DNA of 54,677 nt from a bacterium (lineage in GTDB: Bacteria > Patescibacteriota > Minisyncoccia > UBA6257 > GWB1-50-10). The position numbers and the translations under genes are program-made. Below are positions 45,715 through 54,677 of this stretch, piece after piece (the stretch's first letter is position 1; each line of letters opens with the position of its first letter). Location: positions 1 to 54,677 of the forward strand of contig JAKALR010000003.1 in NCBI GenBank assembly GCA_021824045.1, read 5' to 3'. The notes beneath the pieces are model-generated. The model was not told the DNA's origin and searched no databases. It worked only from the letters and a program-made list of their open reading frames with translations.

Positions 45715-45836
45715 ATATGCGATCGTTGAATTTGTAGCACAGGAGGGCGGCCGAAAAATAAAGAACACCGTCAGCACATTGAGCGCTGGCGGTGTTTACA
45801 TACACTCTTCCATTGAAGAAGATCTCCTATTTAAGT
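45715..45836. repeat. Dispersed repeat copy B, shared with 3' region of T9SS-type gene 1
   Basis: atatgcgatcgttgaatttgtagcacaggagggcggccg...aagaacaccgtcagcacattgagcgctggcggtgtttacatacactcttc matches 39948-40052. Confidence 0.88.
45764..45797 (-). terminator. Terminator of T9SS-type protein gene 2
   Basis: Same hairpin sequence as 39997-40030. Confidence 0.8.
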
Positions 45837-47473
45837 AATTCCATCTTCTTGATCTGGGAGAAGGTTCCAGCTTGGAGACGGTAGAAATAGACGCCGCTGG
45901 AGAGATTCGATCCATTGAATTGGACCGAGTAGCTTCCGGGGTTCTTTTCTCCGTTTACCAAAACTTGAACTTCTTGCCCCAAAATATTGAAGATAGACAA
46001 GTGAACGAAAATGGGTTTTGAGACCGAGAATTCGATCGTGGTGGTCGGGTTGAAAGGATTCGGGTAGTTCTGGAGCAATGTGAAAGTCGCCGGGCCGTGA
46101 GAGGGCTCATCGACGCCGGTCACGATCTTGAAGGACCATGACGCGGAGTCTGATGCTCCCGATGCATCACTCACGACGACGGAAACCGTTGTCGCCGACG
46201 AGAGTTCCCTGAAGGTATATATCAGGGAATCGCAACCGGCAGAAACAACGTTGCCATTCACTTTCCAGGTATAGGAAAGTGAATCACCGTTGGGGCTGCT
46301 TGCCGCAACCGAGAAGGTCATCGGCACGTTGACTCCAACGGAGTCCATTGAAGATGGCATCTGGGATGCTATTTCCGGCGGGTTGGATGGGGTATACGAA
46401 ACGATGTATATACCGGATCCTGTACCCGCAAGGATTCTACCGCCACCGTAAGGATAGAGACAGTATCCATTGGTATTCGCGAGACCAACAAACTGCCACG
46501 TTTTACCGGAGTCTGCTGAATAATAGAGGCCTGCATCTCCGCTTATTCCCGCGCCAATATCATTGTGGTATATCGCCCACACTTTTCCATTGGCCGCGAG
46601 AACCGCAGAGGCATACTTCGGCATCGGAGTCGACCCATTGACCTGAATCCAGCTTTGACCGTCGTCATTGGAGCGGAAGATTCCCTCTCCATCAGTCGCG
46701 GCGTAGACAACGCCAGTCGAAGAATCACACGACAACCCCCAGATGTTGTATCCGTTGGCTGCCATGTTTCCATTCGAGTCCAGTGTGCCATCACCGATGT
46801 TGCCGATCTGACCAATGAGACCACTGTCGGCCTCCATCCAAGTGCCGCTATCACCATTGTCAGTGGAACGGTAAATTCCCGAAGTCCATCCTTGAGGATC
46901 ACCATTGCCAGTACCAGCGATAATTGTTCCTCTCGGCGTGAAAGTAATAGCACGAAAACCACCAATTGGAGGATTAAGTACATTGAGCCAGTCCGAACCG
47001 TTATCGATTGAACGATAAACAGATCCCCCAAAACCAGTTGCCACGAACATATTACTATCCTTTATGCTTATCGCTAAAGGACCGGTAGAGTTGAGGCCCT
47101 GCACAGAATTCCAAGAATTGCCGTTATCAGTGGAATTGAAAAGGTCACCTCCTGTTCCCAAGAACAATGTTCCATTTGAATTTGCCTCAATGGCATATGC
47201 GGATGCAAATGGCATATTGGCGCCCTTGAGACCATTCATTAAATGAACCCAGGTGCTTCCTCCATCAGAAGAGCGATAGAGGTAATCAGTTCCGGTACCA
47301 GCGAAAATATTTCCACTTCTATCAACAAAGAGGGAGGCGACGGCAGCGTTGATTTTTCCACCATCGAGGATATTTTTCATTTGGAATTTTGTGGTAACGT
47401 TCGTCTGACTCCAAACCGCTATTGGCCAGATGCTCGCGAGGAGCACCAAAGCAAAAAGAATGATTCGCTTCAC
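45827..47473 (-). CDS. Secreted BNR/sortilin-like beta-propeller protein with T9SS type A sorting domain, paralog of 40065-41633
   Basis: Signal peptide MKRIILFALVLLASIWPIAVWSQ; YRSSDGGSTWVHL, YRSTDNGDSGTW; NYPNPFNPTTTIEFSVSKPIFVHLSIFNILGQEVQVLVNGEKNPGSYSVQFNGSNLSSGVYFYRLQAGTFSQIKKMELLK. Confidence 0.88.
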   Translation of the reverse strand: MKRIILFALVLLASIWPIAVWSQTNVTTKFQMKNILDGGKINAAVASLFVDRSGNIFAGTGTDYLYRSSDGGSTWVHLMNGLKGANMPFASAYAIEANSNGTLFLGTGGDLFNSTDNGNSWNSVQGLNSTGPLAISIKDSNMFVATGFGGSVYRSIDNGSDWLNVLNPPIGGFRAITFTPRGTIIAGTGNGDPQGWTSGIYRSTDNGDSGTWMEADSGLIGQIGNIGDGTLDSNGNMAANGYNIWGLSCDSSTGVVYAATDGEGIFRSNDDGQSWIQVNGSTPMPKYASAVLAANGKVWAIYHNDIGAGISGDAGLYYSADSGKTWQFVGLANTNGYCLYPYGGGRILAGTGSGIYIVSYTPSNPPEIASQMPSSMDSVGVNVPMTFSVAASSPNGDSLSYTWKVNGNVVSAGCDSLIYTFRELSSATTVSVVVSDASGASDSASWSFKIVTGVDEPSHGPATFTLLQNYPNPFNPTTTIEFSVSKPIFVHLSIFNILGQEVQVLVNGEKNPGSYSVQFNGSNLSSGVYFYRLQAGTFSQIKKMELLK

Positions 47474-47606
47474 TTTCTTAACGCTCCTTTCTGAGCTTTC
47501 TGTTAAGCAATCAGTTATTGAGAAATGACAAGCAAGGATTTATTTAACTTCATCCTTGGCTGTTAAGTATTATACCACAAATCGCTGAAAAATGGAAGGG
47601 GTAGAT

Positions 47607-49787
47607 TTACTTCAAAAATGCTCGTATTTTCACGTAGTATGTTGTATTGGGACTCAAATTATTTATTGTTTGTGAATATGTAGTATTTGATGAAGTTGCA
47701 TCCAATTTCGGTATTATAAACCATCCCCTCACTGGATTACTCGACGTGGCATACAACACCTGCGCACCACCGGCGTAGCTCTGTGGGTTGTACCATTGCA
47801 CGGTGAAACTATTTGCCGAAACGGCGGTCGTTGTTACGCCGGTTGGCCACTGGTTGCCGCCAGTCACGTTTGCCGTCGTGACGCAGTAGCTCGATCCGCA
47901 CCAAGACATTTGTCCCAGGACGTTCACCGGCGTTGTGGGAGTCTTGCTCCCGAAGTTGCCGGTCGAGGGGTTGTAGGAGATGCCGCTCAAATCAACCCAG
48001 CCGTCCCAGGAACTGTTGCCGCCGTTGAAAGCGGGGAACCGGGCGTAGCCGGAGAGTTGATTTTTCGCCGGATTCAACTTCGGAGCGCAATTCGGAGCTC
48101 CCGTTGGGCAGCCGTTGAAGTCACTGGTGTTGAACGACAGCCAGCCGTAGCCATTCCCGCTCCACGCGTACCCGGAAAGGTTATTGTTCGAATCTATGTA
48201 CACGCCATACTGATTCGAGTCGGTCGGCGAGGTATTCGAACTGAATTTCACCCAGCCGATGCCCTGGTAGGTTGCTCCGCCCGTTTTCGCGTTGAAATAT
48301 TGTCCAAGACCCCAGACAGCCGAGATCCCATAGCCATCAACTTCGTAATAGTACGGCATGATGTTGCTCAGATTACTGTCGGTGAAGGTATGCGTGCTGC
48401 CGGGATTCAAATTAAAGGAATCTATTTGAGTTTTCCCGCTGCATCCGAAAGCGGAACTGTATCCGGAGCACCGATAGATGGTTCCCTTCCATACATCATT
48501 CGGGTTGACCACGGAGATCGTAACGCTGTTCGCCGAAGCGCTCCCGGTGACCGAGAAGGGCACCGACGGAGTTCCATAGAAACTCGACGATCCCATCTTT
48601 TGGAAATAGCCGTTGGTTATCGTCCCATTGACATTGGCCCAGGCATACCCCGAAAGCGATTCTTTCAGATTCAAGTTGATGGAACCCGATGTCACGGGAC
48701 CGGTGATATTCCCGCTCCCGTCCTTGAAGGCAACGCTGTAAACATGAGTTGCGCTGAGCGGCGCCGTAGTGTCGTAGTACGACGTCGCCGTAGAACGCCC
48801 GAGAGACACGGTGTATATCTGTGTTCCGTCCCGGTATACAACGTAGGTCCCCGACGAAGCATTTTTGACCGTCGGCCAGGAAAGATACACCGTCCCCTGA
48901 TTCGCGGTCGTCGAGGCATAGACCACATTAGCGGTCATGGAGGATCCGCTGAAACTCGGTAGAGGCGGCACCACTTTCGTGAAATTCGCCGTGAGAGCGC
49001 CCGATGCGGTACTCCCCGTATCATTGATAATCTTGCACGTTGCGTTGGTCACCGGGTAGCAAGAATCCAGAGCGATGCCCGTACCGCTCCAGCTGGAAAA
49101 CGTGTAGCCGGATGCGGGAGTAGCAGTGAGAGTGATATTTTGCGGAGGCGTAAATTTCAAATTGGTGCTGCACTGCGTCGATCCCTCGCCGCAGTCTATG
49201 GCAGTTACCCCGGCGCTACTGTTTACCGTCGTGATCATGCCGGCATTATTATTGGCGCTTCCATTAGCGGCTAACTGAACGGTCAAATTATTCGATGGCG
49301 GCGGCGACGGCGGCTGATAAGCTTGGGTGAAATCAGCCGATACGGCCGCGTTATAGACGTCATCCACGATCCAGGTCAACGAGCATGCGCTCGTATTCGG
49401 CGTTCCGCTGCACGCGCCGCCCCAGCTTGAAAATTGGTATCCACTTGCGGGCGTTGCCGTCAAAGTAACCGTGATATTGCCGCTGCCGACTCCCCCGCTG
49501 CATCTCGTGCCGGTCGTGCCGCAGTTTATGATTACCGTTCCGCTCTGGGTTTTACCAACCACCGAACCAGCGACCGTCCCGCTGCCGCCGTTCAATGTTA
49601 TCGTAACCGACAACTGCCGCGTCGGTTGCGGAGGCGGCGGAGGCGTCCCGCCTCCCCCCCCCGTTCCTCCGCCATCCGGGGGCAATGGCGCTACCGCGGA
49701 CACGCCATGCGACATCATAACGGACCCTACGCCGATGGCCGCGATCGCGATGAAAAAGATGAAAAATTTTTTATTCGACAATTTCAT
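47607..49787 (-). CDS. Large secreted surface protein with bacterial repeat (InlB-B-like) and Fn3-like domains
   Basis: Signal peptide; repeated LTATPASGYQFSSWGGACSGTPNTSACSLT / LTATPASGYTFSSWSGTG; INNLSPNTTYYVKIRAFLK C-terminus. Confidence 0.72.
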   Translation of the reverse strand: MKLSNKKFFIFFIAIAAIGVGSVMMSHGVSAVAPLPPDGGGTGGGGGTPPPPPQPTRQLSVTITLNGGSGTVAGSVVGKTQSGTVIINCGTTGTRCSGGVGSGNITVTLTATPASGYQFSSWGGACSGTPNTSACSLTWIVDDVYNAAVSADFTQAYQPPSPPPSNNLTVQLAANGSANNNAGMITTVNSSAGVTAIDCGEGSTQCSTNLKFTPPQNITLTATPASGYTFSSWSGTGIALDSCYPVTNATCKIINDTGSTASGALTANFTKVVPPLPSFSGSSMTANVVYASTTANQGTVYLSWPTVKNASSGTYVVYRDGTQIYTVSLGRSTATSYYDTTAPLSATHVYSVAFKDGSGNITGPVTSGSINLNLKESLSGYAWANVNGTITNGYFQKMGSSSFYGTPSVPFSVTGSASANSVTISVVNPNDVWKGTIYRCSGYSSAFGCSGKTQIDSFNLNPGSTHTFTDSNLSNIMPYYYEVDGYGISAVWGLGQYFNAKTGGATYQGIGWVKFSSNTSPTDSNQYGVYIDSNNNLSGYAWSGNGYGWLSFNTSDFNGCPTGAPNCAPKLNPAKNQLSGYARFPAFNGGNSSWDGWVDLSGISYNPSTGNFGSKTPTTPVNVLGQMSWCGSSYCVTTANVTGGNQWPTGVTTTAVSANSFTVQWYNPQSYAGGAQVLYATSSNPVRGWFIIPKLDATSSNTTYSQTINNLSPNTTYYVKIRAFLK

Positions 49788-51091
49788 TATGGTTTAGCAC
49801 AGTAAATGGTTCCAAACGGTATCGTTACTGAGTTGCTGGGGTTTCTCGTTGTTACATTTTCCTTCACTCCTACCAAGAGATAACCATTGGGGCAGGTTAC
49901 AGCATTAACACAGGTGCCACCCTGAGATTGAGGACAACTGGTAACACTCTTTTTAATTACATTACTCCACTGCTGATTTTTCAGTTCAAGCTGGCCGACG
50001 TTTAACGTTGCTGTGTTGTATGACGGATCATTGGGGTTTACGTCGCATTGATAGAATTCCAATAAATCGCCGTTGTACGACTGCGCATTGACCGACGGAC
50101 AGGAGGACCCGGATCCGGTATACAACCATTTCCTCAAGAGAATAATATTGCCCTTGGTATTTGAGTTACATAAATTGTTGTCGATGATAGTCTGCGGCGG
50201 TAACCCGGATAAACATTGGTTGTTGTTACTGGTATCGGTATAACATTTACCTCCGTGTTGCTGGCAATACTGAGATGTATAATCCTTTATATTCGGTAGC
50301 CCACTCACCGACGGCCAGTTCCCAATGCTCAACCGATCGTACCCCGGTCCCGGCACGCCTCCCCGATTGCGGTCGCTGATCAGCACCGTCCCGTCCGATC
50401 CGTTAATATCAAAAGAGTTGATCCAGGCGATAGACCCGTCATTGCTGATGGTGCCGTTGCCGAAATAGAGATCGGAGGGACTGAAACTGATCCGCATGGG
50501 TTGATAGTCGGGCAACTGCGAGATCAAATTATCCGGCATCCACGAATTCGCGGATGAATCATAGTGAGCACCGACCGTTATGGAACTTGTGGTACCTATG
50601 GCATCCAAGACCATCGGCATGGAAGATGGTGTATTATTACCCAATAATAATTCACCTACCGTTCCCGTCTGCTGTAACGGCGCCGTCCCGATGCCGATAT
50701 TGAGCGGTGTCGAGGAAAAGGGACTGGTGCCGGACGCTTCCGACCATGCGGCGAGAGGACTCAAATCGTTGCCGGGCGTGCTTAACGCCAGTGTCGTGCC
50801 GACCCAAGGGACGTCGAATAGACCCAAGGCCCCGTTCACGTATCCGCTGTTACTAAAAAGGATTGCCGGGGAGGAAACGGAGAACGTGATAGTTCCTGAA
50901 TTCACATCGACCGACAATGACCCACTCTTCGCTTGAGAAAAAGGCCCTGCGCTGATCGGTTCCGTGGAGCCAATGTCACTCGGCGGAGCGGCGATTGGTT
51001 CGCTGTAGGCAATGGCCTTCAAAGAAACAAGCACGCTGACCCCCAGGCCGGAAATTATTATGATGAAACTTATTATCTTATTTTTTTGCAT
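49787..51091 (-). CDS. Secreted hypothetical protein, tandem paralog family member A
   Basis: N-terminal TM/signal MQKNKIISFIIIISGLGVSVLVSLKAIA; SLSVDVNSGTITFSVSSPAILFSNSGYVNGALG; C-term CPNGYLLVGVKENV...IPFGTIYCAKP; stop overlaps next start (TAATG). Confidence 0.6.
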   Translation of the reverse strand: MQKNKIISFIIIISGLGVSVLVSLKAIAYSEPIAAPPSDIGSTEPISAGPFSQAKSGSLSVDVNSGTITFSVSSPAILFSNSGYVNGALGLFDVPWVGTTLALSTPGNDLSPLAAWSEASGTSPFSSTPLNIGIGTAPLQQTGTVGELLLGNNTPSSMPMVLDAIGTTSSITVGAHYDSSANSWMPDNLISQLPDYQPMRISFSPSDLYFGNGTISNDGSIAWINSFDINGSDGTVLISDRNRGGVPGPGYDRLSIGNWPSVSGLPNIKDYTSQYCQQHGGKCYTDTSNNNQCLSGLPPQTIIDNNLCNSNTKGNIILLRKWLYTGSGSSCPSVNAQSYNGDLLEFYQCDVNPNDPSYNTATLNVGQLELKNQQWSNVIKKSVTSCPQSQGGTCVNAVTCPNGYLLVGVKENVTTRNPSNSVTIPFGTIYCAKP

Positions 51092-51114
51092 AATCATAGT
51101 GTCCGCTGATTGTC

Positions 51115-52515
51115 TTAAAACGGCTGCCACAATTTTTCGCACTGGATTATGGGGACAACTCCGTTCGCGGTTTTATTCGTATCTCCGACGACATTAGCAA
51201 AGAAGCCCTTGGGGCATGTTGCCCAACTGTTCGGATAATATCCGCTCGTCGGCGTCGGATCGGTATCTTGTGGCATAAGGTAATGAAGATTGCTGCCCGT
51301 AGGAGTCGTACCTGTAAAGACCTCTTGCTTCAAGCGGCTACAACCATTCGCTTGAGCTAAGGAGCTTGTTGCCGGCCAAAAGATAAGATTAGCGCTCGCG
51401 GGACTCTGGCCGCACTGCACGGCAACACTCTGCAGTTGACTCTTCCAATCAGTGGTCGGTGTCGAAGCCCACCATCCGCTCCACATTGGATTCATTACGT
51501 TAATGTCATTTGCTCTCACGAGGGTTCTCCCGCCCGCCTGCACTTCCTGATATACATACCATTCATACGTACCATCTGGATTATTCAGATAGCCATACTG
51601 TCCTACATTATAGGTATTGGAGGATCCTATATACGTTGATATTTCAGCAGAATAAGTCTGACCCGGGAAGATCTTAAAAAATTCGTCGGGCTTATTGAGA
51701 TCCAAAAATATCGCCCCTGCTGGTTTGGTAGTTTGGAAACCAACATCGTGAAAAGCGAATGTCGCTTCACCCGTCGGCGCGCCGATTGTTACATTCGTGC
51801 TACTTGCAAAAGGTATCTTGATGCCGTACCGGAACCGATTTTTCAAAGCAACTTGGGGATCGTTCACATTCGGTTTCGGCCCTGCCACCGCGATGCCCAA
51901 TCCGTTGCCGAGAGATCCTCCGAAGAGAATCCCAAAAGAGGATGCGTTCGGATTGAACTCATTCCAATCCCAGTTGATAATAGTTCGATCCGGTGTCGAA
52001 GTGGCGTACGCATTGAAGAGAATGCCGTTCTCGGTGCCGCTCGGATTCTGATAGAAAGAAGCGTTCGGCGTCGAGGCAGCGCAATTTATCATAATGCCGG
52101 AATTAACGCATCGATCCGGATTCGGCATGAGTCCCCGAATACTCAAGGTGCTGGAGCCGATAGGCATGTTGTTCACCGCAGGATTTGTTTCAATAACCAG
52201 ATCGTTCGGCGAATAGAGACCCGTTGTTGTCGCAAACCAGGAAAGCAAGTTGGCATTCCCCCCCGAACTTGAAAGAATACCGAAGATCCCGTTGGAAAAT
52301 TGCAACATCGCATTCGATCCGGCGGTATTCCACTGCAACGCTTCGCCGGTTACCGAGTTTCCCACCGAGAAATTCAGCGATGAAGAAGCAAAATTCAAGG
52401 GACCGCTTTTGATCTGATCGACTAAGGAAGTGTCCAGCGGCACTTCAACTGCCAGGGCAGTGAGGGTTCCCGCCGCAAGAGCGGCTATTACGACGGGCAG
52501 AAGATATTTTTTCAT
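51115..52515 (-). CDS. Secreted hypothetical protein, tandem paralog family member B
   Basis: MKKYLLPVVIAALAAGTLTALAVEVPLDTSLVDQIKSGPLNFASSSLNFSVG...; C-term CPKGFFANVVGDTNKTANGVVPIIQCEKLWQPF. Confidence 0.6.
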   Translation of the reverse strand: MKKYLLPVVIAALAAGTLTALAVEVPLDTSLVDQIKSGPLNFASSSLNFSVGNSVTGEALQWNTAGSNAMLQFSNGIFGILSSSGGNANLLSWFATTTGLYSPNDLVIETNPAVNNMPIGSSTLSIRGLMPNPDRCVNSGIMINCAASTPNASFYQNPSGTENGILFNAYATSTPDRTIINWDWNEFNPNASSFGILFGGSLGNGLGIAVAGPKPNVNDPQVALKNRFRYGIKIPFASSTNVTIGAPTGEATFAFHDVGFQTTKPAGAIFLDLNKPDEFFKIFPGQTYSAEISTYIGSSNTYNVGQYGYLNNPDGTYEWYVYQEVQAGGRTLVRANDINVMNPMWSGWWASTPTTDWKSQLQSVAVQCGQSPASANLIFWPATSSLAQANGCSRLKQEVFTGTTPTGSNLHYLMPQDTDPTPTSGYYPNSWATCPKGFFANVVGDTNKTANGVVPIIQCEKLWQPF

Positions 52516-52526
52516 GATTGGAAGCA

Positions 52527-53654
52527 TTAGAAGGATTGGAATATTTGAGTACAGTGGATACTCGGGAGTGTATTCGCCTGAAATTTGATAGCATCGATGT
52601 AGTATCCATTCGGACAAATAATCGGCAGTCGCCCCCCGCCAACCAAATCCGTCCCTATGGTATTAGCAGGAGTTATACTACTGTCAACGCTCTTAACGAA
52701 GTTGGTGATATCCGTATTGCCGCTGGGACTCTGCAAAATAATCCCATCTCCACTGTTATTCCACACCACTAAGTCCGAGGATAATGATGCATTCGCATCC
52801 ATCGAGGGGTTCTCAGCGATTTGACCAACCGTTATGTTCGCGAAACTCGGCTTTCCCATCGATCCTTTCAATATATCCACATTGCCATTCGCGTACACCC
52901 GCACAAAAGCGCCGGATGAAAAATTGCCATATCCTCCGCCGCCCAGGAGTGTGGACCCATCAGTCACGTCGCTCGCCAGATCAATAAAGCCGTTGACGTG
53001 ATTCACGAAGATGCCGGAAAACGACACAATGTTCCCATTCGGCAACGTACCGCTCGGCGCGTTGTACTGGCCAAGCAACGAGCTTGTGGAAAAATACCCA
53101 CCCGACAAGATAACCGGCCCCATGCCACTGTAATTCTGGGTTCCCAGGGGATTGGTATACATATTCAGCCCGCCGCTTCTGTCCGCGTTTAATACCGAAA
53201 AGTCGGGAACCATGAAATTTCCGCTCTCAAGATCGGCGATGGAACCCTGATTCGAAGCACCAGCAATAACCGACTCCGTAGAAAGAAACGTTCCGCTGGA
53301 TGATTGCCAATTGTAGCCGAGAACCGACGAATAACCGCCGCCGGTAACTCGAATACCTTGCGAGTTAACATCGTAAACCATGGAACTCGTAACATTACCA
53401 TTGCTGTCGATCCACTGGATGCCGGCAGGCGACAATTGCAACCGCAGTGGCTGAGACGCGCCGCCTATCATGAGACTGCCCGCCGCCGTTTGCGACGACG
53501 TGCCAGTATCAAGCGGCGGGTAAAACATTCCTAACGGCGGCTGAGTATTCGGAGCCGCATATTGGGCACTCACCGAAGAGTATCCCTCAAATCCTAAGAC
53601 CACGAAGAGCACGAGGGCGAGATGAAAAAGCGGATTGGAGAAAAGTTTCTTCAT
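52527..53654 (-). CDS. Secreted hypothetical protein, tandem paralog family member C
   Basis: MKKLFSNPLFHLALVLFVVLGFEGYSSVSAQ...QTAAGSLMIGGASQPLRLQLSPAGIQWID; C-term CPNGYYIDAIKFQANTLPSIHCTQIFQSF. Confidence 0.6.
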   Translation of the reverse strand: MKKLFSNPLFHLALVLFVVLGFEGYSSVSAQYAAPNTQPPLGMFYPPLDTGTSSQTAAGSLMIGGASQPLRLQLSPAGIQWIDSNGNVTSSMVYDVNSQGIRVTGGGYSSVLGYNWQSSSGTFLSTESVIAGASNQGSIADLESGNFMVPDFSVLNADRSGGLNMYTNPLGTQNYSGMGPVILSGGYFSTSSLLGQYNAPSGTLPNGNIVSFSGIFVNHVNGFIDLASDVTDGSTLLGGGGYGNFSSGAFVRVYANGNVDILKGSMGKPSFANITVGQIAENPSMDANASLSSDLVVWNNSGDGIILQSPSGNTDITNFVKSVDSSITPANTIGTDLVGGGRLPIICPNGYYIDAIKFQANTLPSIHCTQIFQSF

Positions 53655-53716
53655 GCGAACTTCTTTTAAAGCATTATAGCACATTTGCGCCACGAGAAAT
53701 ATGGTATAATGAGCAC

Positions 53717-54229
53717 ATGGAAATAATGACTCCAAAAAACAAAAAAGTTCTCACAATCCTCAGCCTCATCCTTCTCGTCGTCGTGATATTCATCGTTGGT
53801 TTCTGGGCTGGAAACCAAATCGGCATGCGAACGGGAACCGCGGAAGGGGTTCAGACAGCCGAAGCGCAATACAAACCGCTCTTGAACGTTGCATTTCCGG
53901 AACCGCCGGCCGTGCTTACGCAAACCAGGGCAAAAATAACTGGCATTGAGGGAAGTACTTTCACCATCTCAATGGATGATCCAAATGACTACCTCCCCCA
54001 TCTTGATGGCTCCCCTAAGAAGCAAATTACGAAAACGGTTGTCATTAATCCCGGTACGCAAATCATAAAGTTAGACTACTCGAAAATGGATAAATCGGGA
54101 ATGCCTCTTCAGTCTCCCCTTGCCATATCGGACTTGAAAACGGGCGACATAGTAACGGTCACCACAAATTCGAATATCAGGACCGACAATACGTTCGTTG
54201 CGAATCAAATCACTCTTGCGGTATACTAG
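53717..54229 (+). CDS. Membrane-anchored hypothetical protein
   Basis: N-terminal [28 protein letters not shown], extracytoplasmic OB-like region [13 protein letters not shown]...LKTGDIVTV. Confidence 0.6.
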   Translation: MEIMTPKNKKVLTILSLILLVVVIFIVGFWAGNQIGMRTGTAEGVQTAEAQYKPLLNVAFPEPPAVLTQTRAKITGIEGSTFTISMDDPNDYLPHLDGSPKKQITKTVVINPGTQIIKLDYSKMDKSGMPLQSPLAISDLKTGDIVTVTTNSNIRTDNTFVANQITLAVY

Positions 54230-54234
54230 CTTCC

Positions 54235-54677
54235 ATGAATCTTATTCCGACGGTAATTGAAAAATCGTCTTTCGGCGAACGGGCGTACGATATCTACTCG
54301 CGCCTTCTCATGGAGCGGATCATTTTTCTCGGCGGTCCGATCATGGACGACGTTGCGAACAGCGTGATCGCCCAGCTTCTCTTTTTAGATCACGAGGACC
54401 AGAAGAAAGACATTAAATTGTATTTGAATACGCCGGGCGGATCCGTCACGGCGGGCCTCGCGATCTACGACACGATGCAGCATGTCAAGTCCCCGGTCTC
54501 GACAATCTGCGTCGGCATGGCGGCTTCGATGGGCGCGGTGCTCTTGGGCGCCGGGCAAAAAGGCAAACGGTTCGCCCTTCCCAATTCCGAGATTCTCCTC
54601 CACCAGGTGATGGGCGGCGCGGAGGGCCAGGCAATCGAAATAGAAATCACGGCGCGGCAGATCGTGAAGATGAAGGA
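54235..54677 (+). CDS. clpP: ATP-dependent Clp protease proteolytic subunit (partial, runs off window)
   Basis: [132 protein letters not shown]. Confidence 0.96.
   Translation, partial: MNLIPTVIEKSSFGERAYDIYSRLLMERIIFLGGPIMDDVANSVIAQLLFLDHEDQKKDIKLYLNTPGGSVTAGLAIYDTMQHVKSPVSTICVGMAASMGAVLLGAGQKGKRFALPNSEILLHQVMGGAEGQAIEIEITARQIVKMK

Noticed and set aside
47796-48962. 388-aa plus-strand ORF
   Set aside because: Arg/His-rich antisense shadow of the Fn3 surface protein.
33370-53654. Prophage interpretation of the accessory region (fibre-like secreted proteins)
   Set aside because: No terminase, portal, capsid, integrase or lysis genes; proteins have Sec signal peptides.

Overview
The window looks like a Patescibacteria/CPR (Parcubacteria-like) chromosome segment; this is inferred from gene content, intergenic style and T4P organisation, with no database search. 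Conserved backbone: partial MscS-like gene, PHP phosphoesterase, NYN-domain protein, UvrD/PcrA-like helicase-nuclease, CCA-adding enzyme, RecG, a single-chain (mitochondrial-like) PheRS, gatC/gatA, ligA, a long type IV pilus operon (pilins, pilD, pilC, pilT, pilB, pilP-like, pilO, pilN, pilM), comF and partial clpP, plus seven tRNA genes. A complete IS256/IS1249-like element (IRs and perfect 8-bp TSD) interrupts an ORF whose frame is restored by in-silico excision. The most unusual region is 33.4-53.7 kb, an accessory island on mostly the minus strand. It holds three separate radical-SAM/SPASM genes, each directly preceded by a small peptide ORF (66, 38 and 39 aa; the last two are below the ORF-track cutoff and were found by reading the sequence). 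Also present are a divergent HExxH metalloprotease, a SAM methyltransferase, HicBA, two near-duplicate beta-propeller proteins ending in a Bacteroidota/Ignavibacteria-type T9SS sorting domain, Fn3 surface-protein genes and relics, and several dispersed palindromic repeats. I propose the peptide/rSAM modules as candidate undescribed CPR RiPP-type systems.
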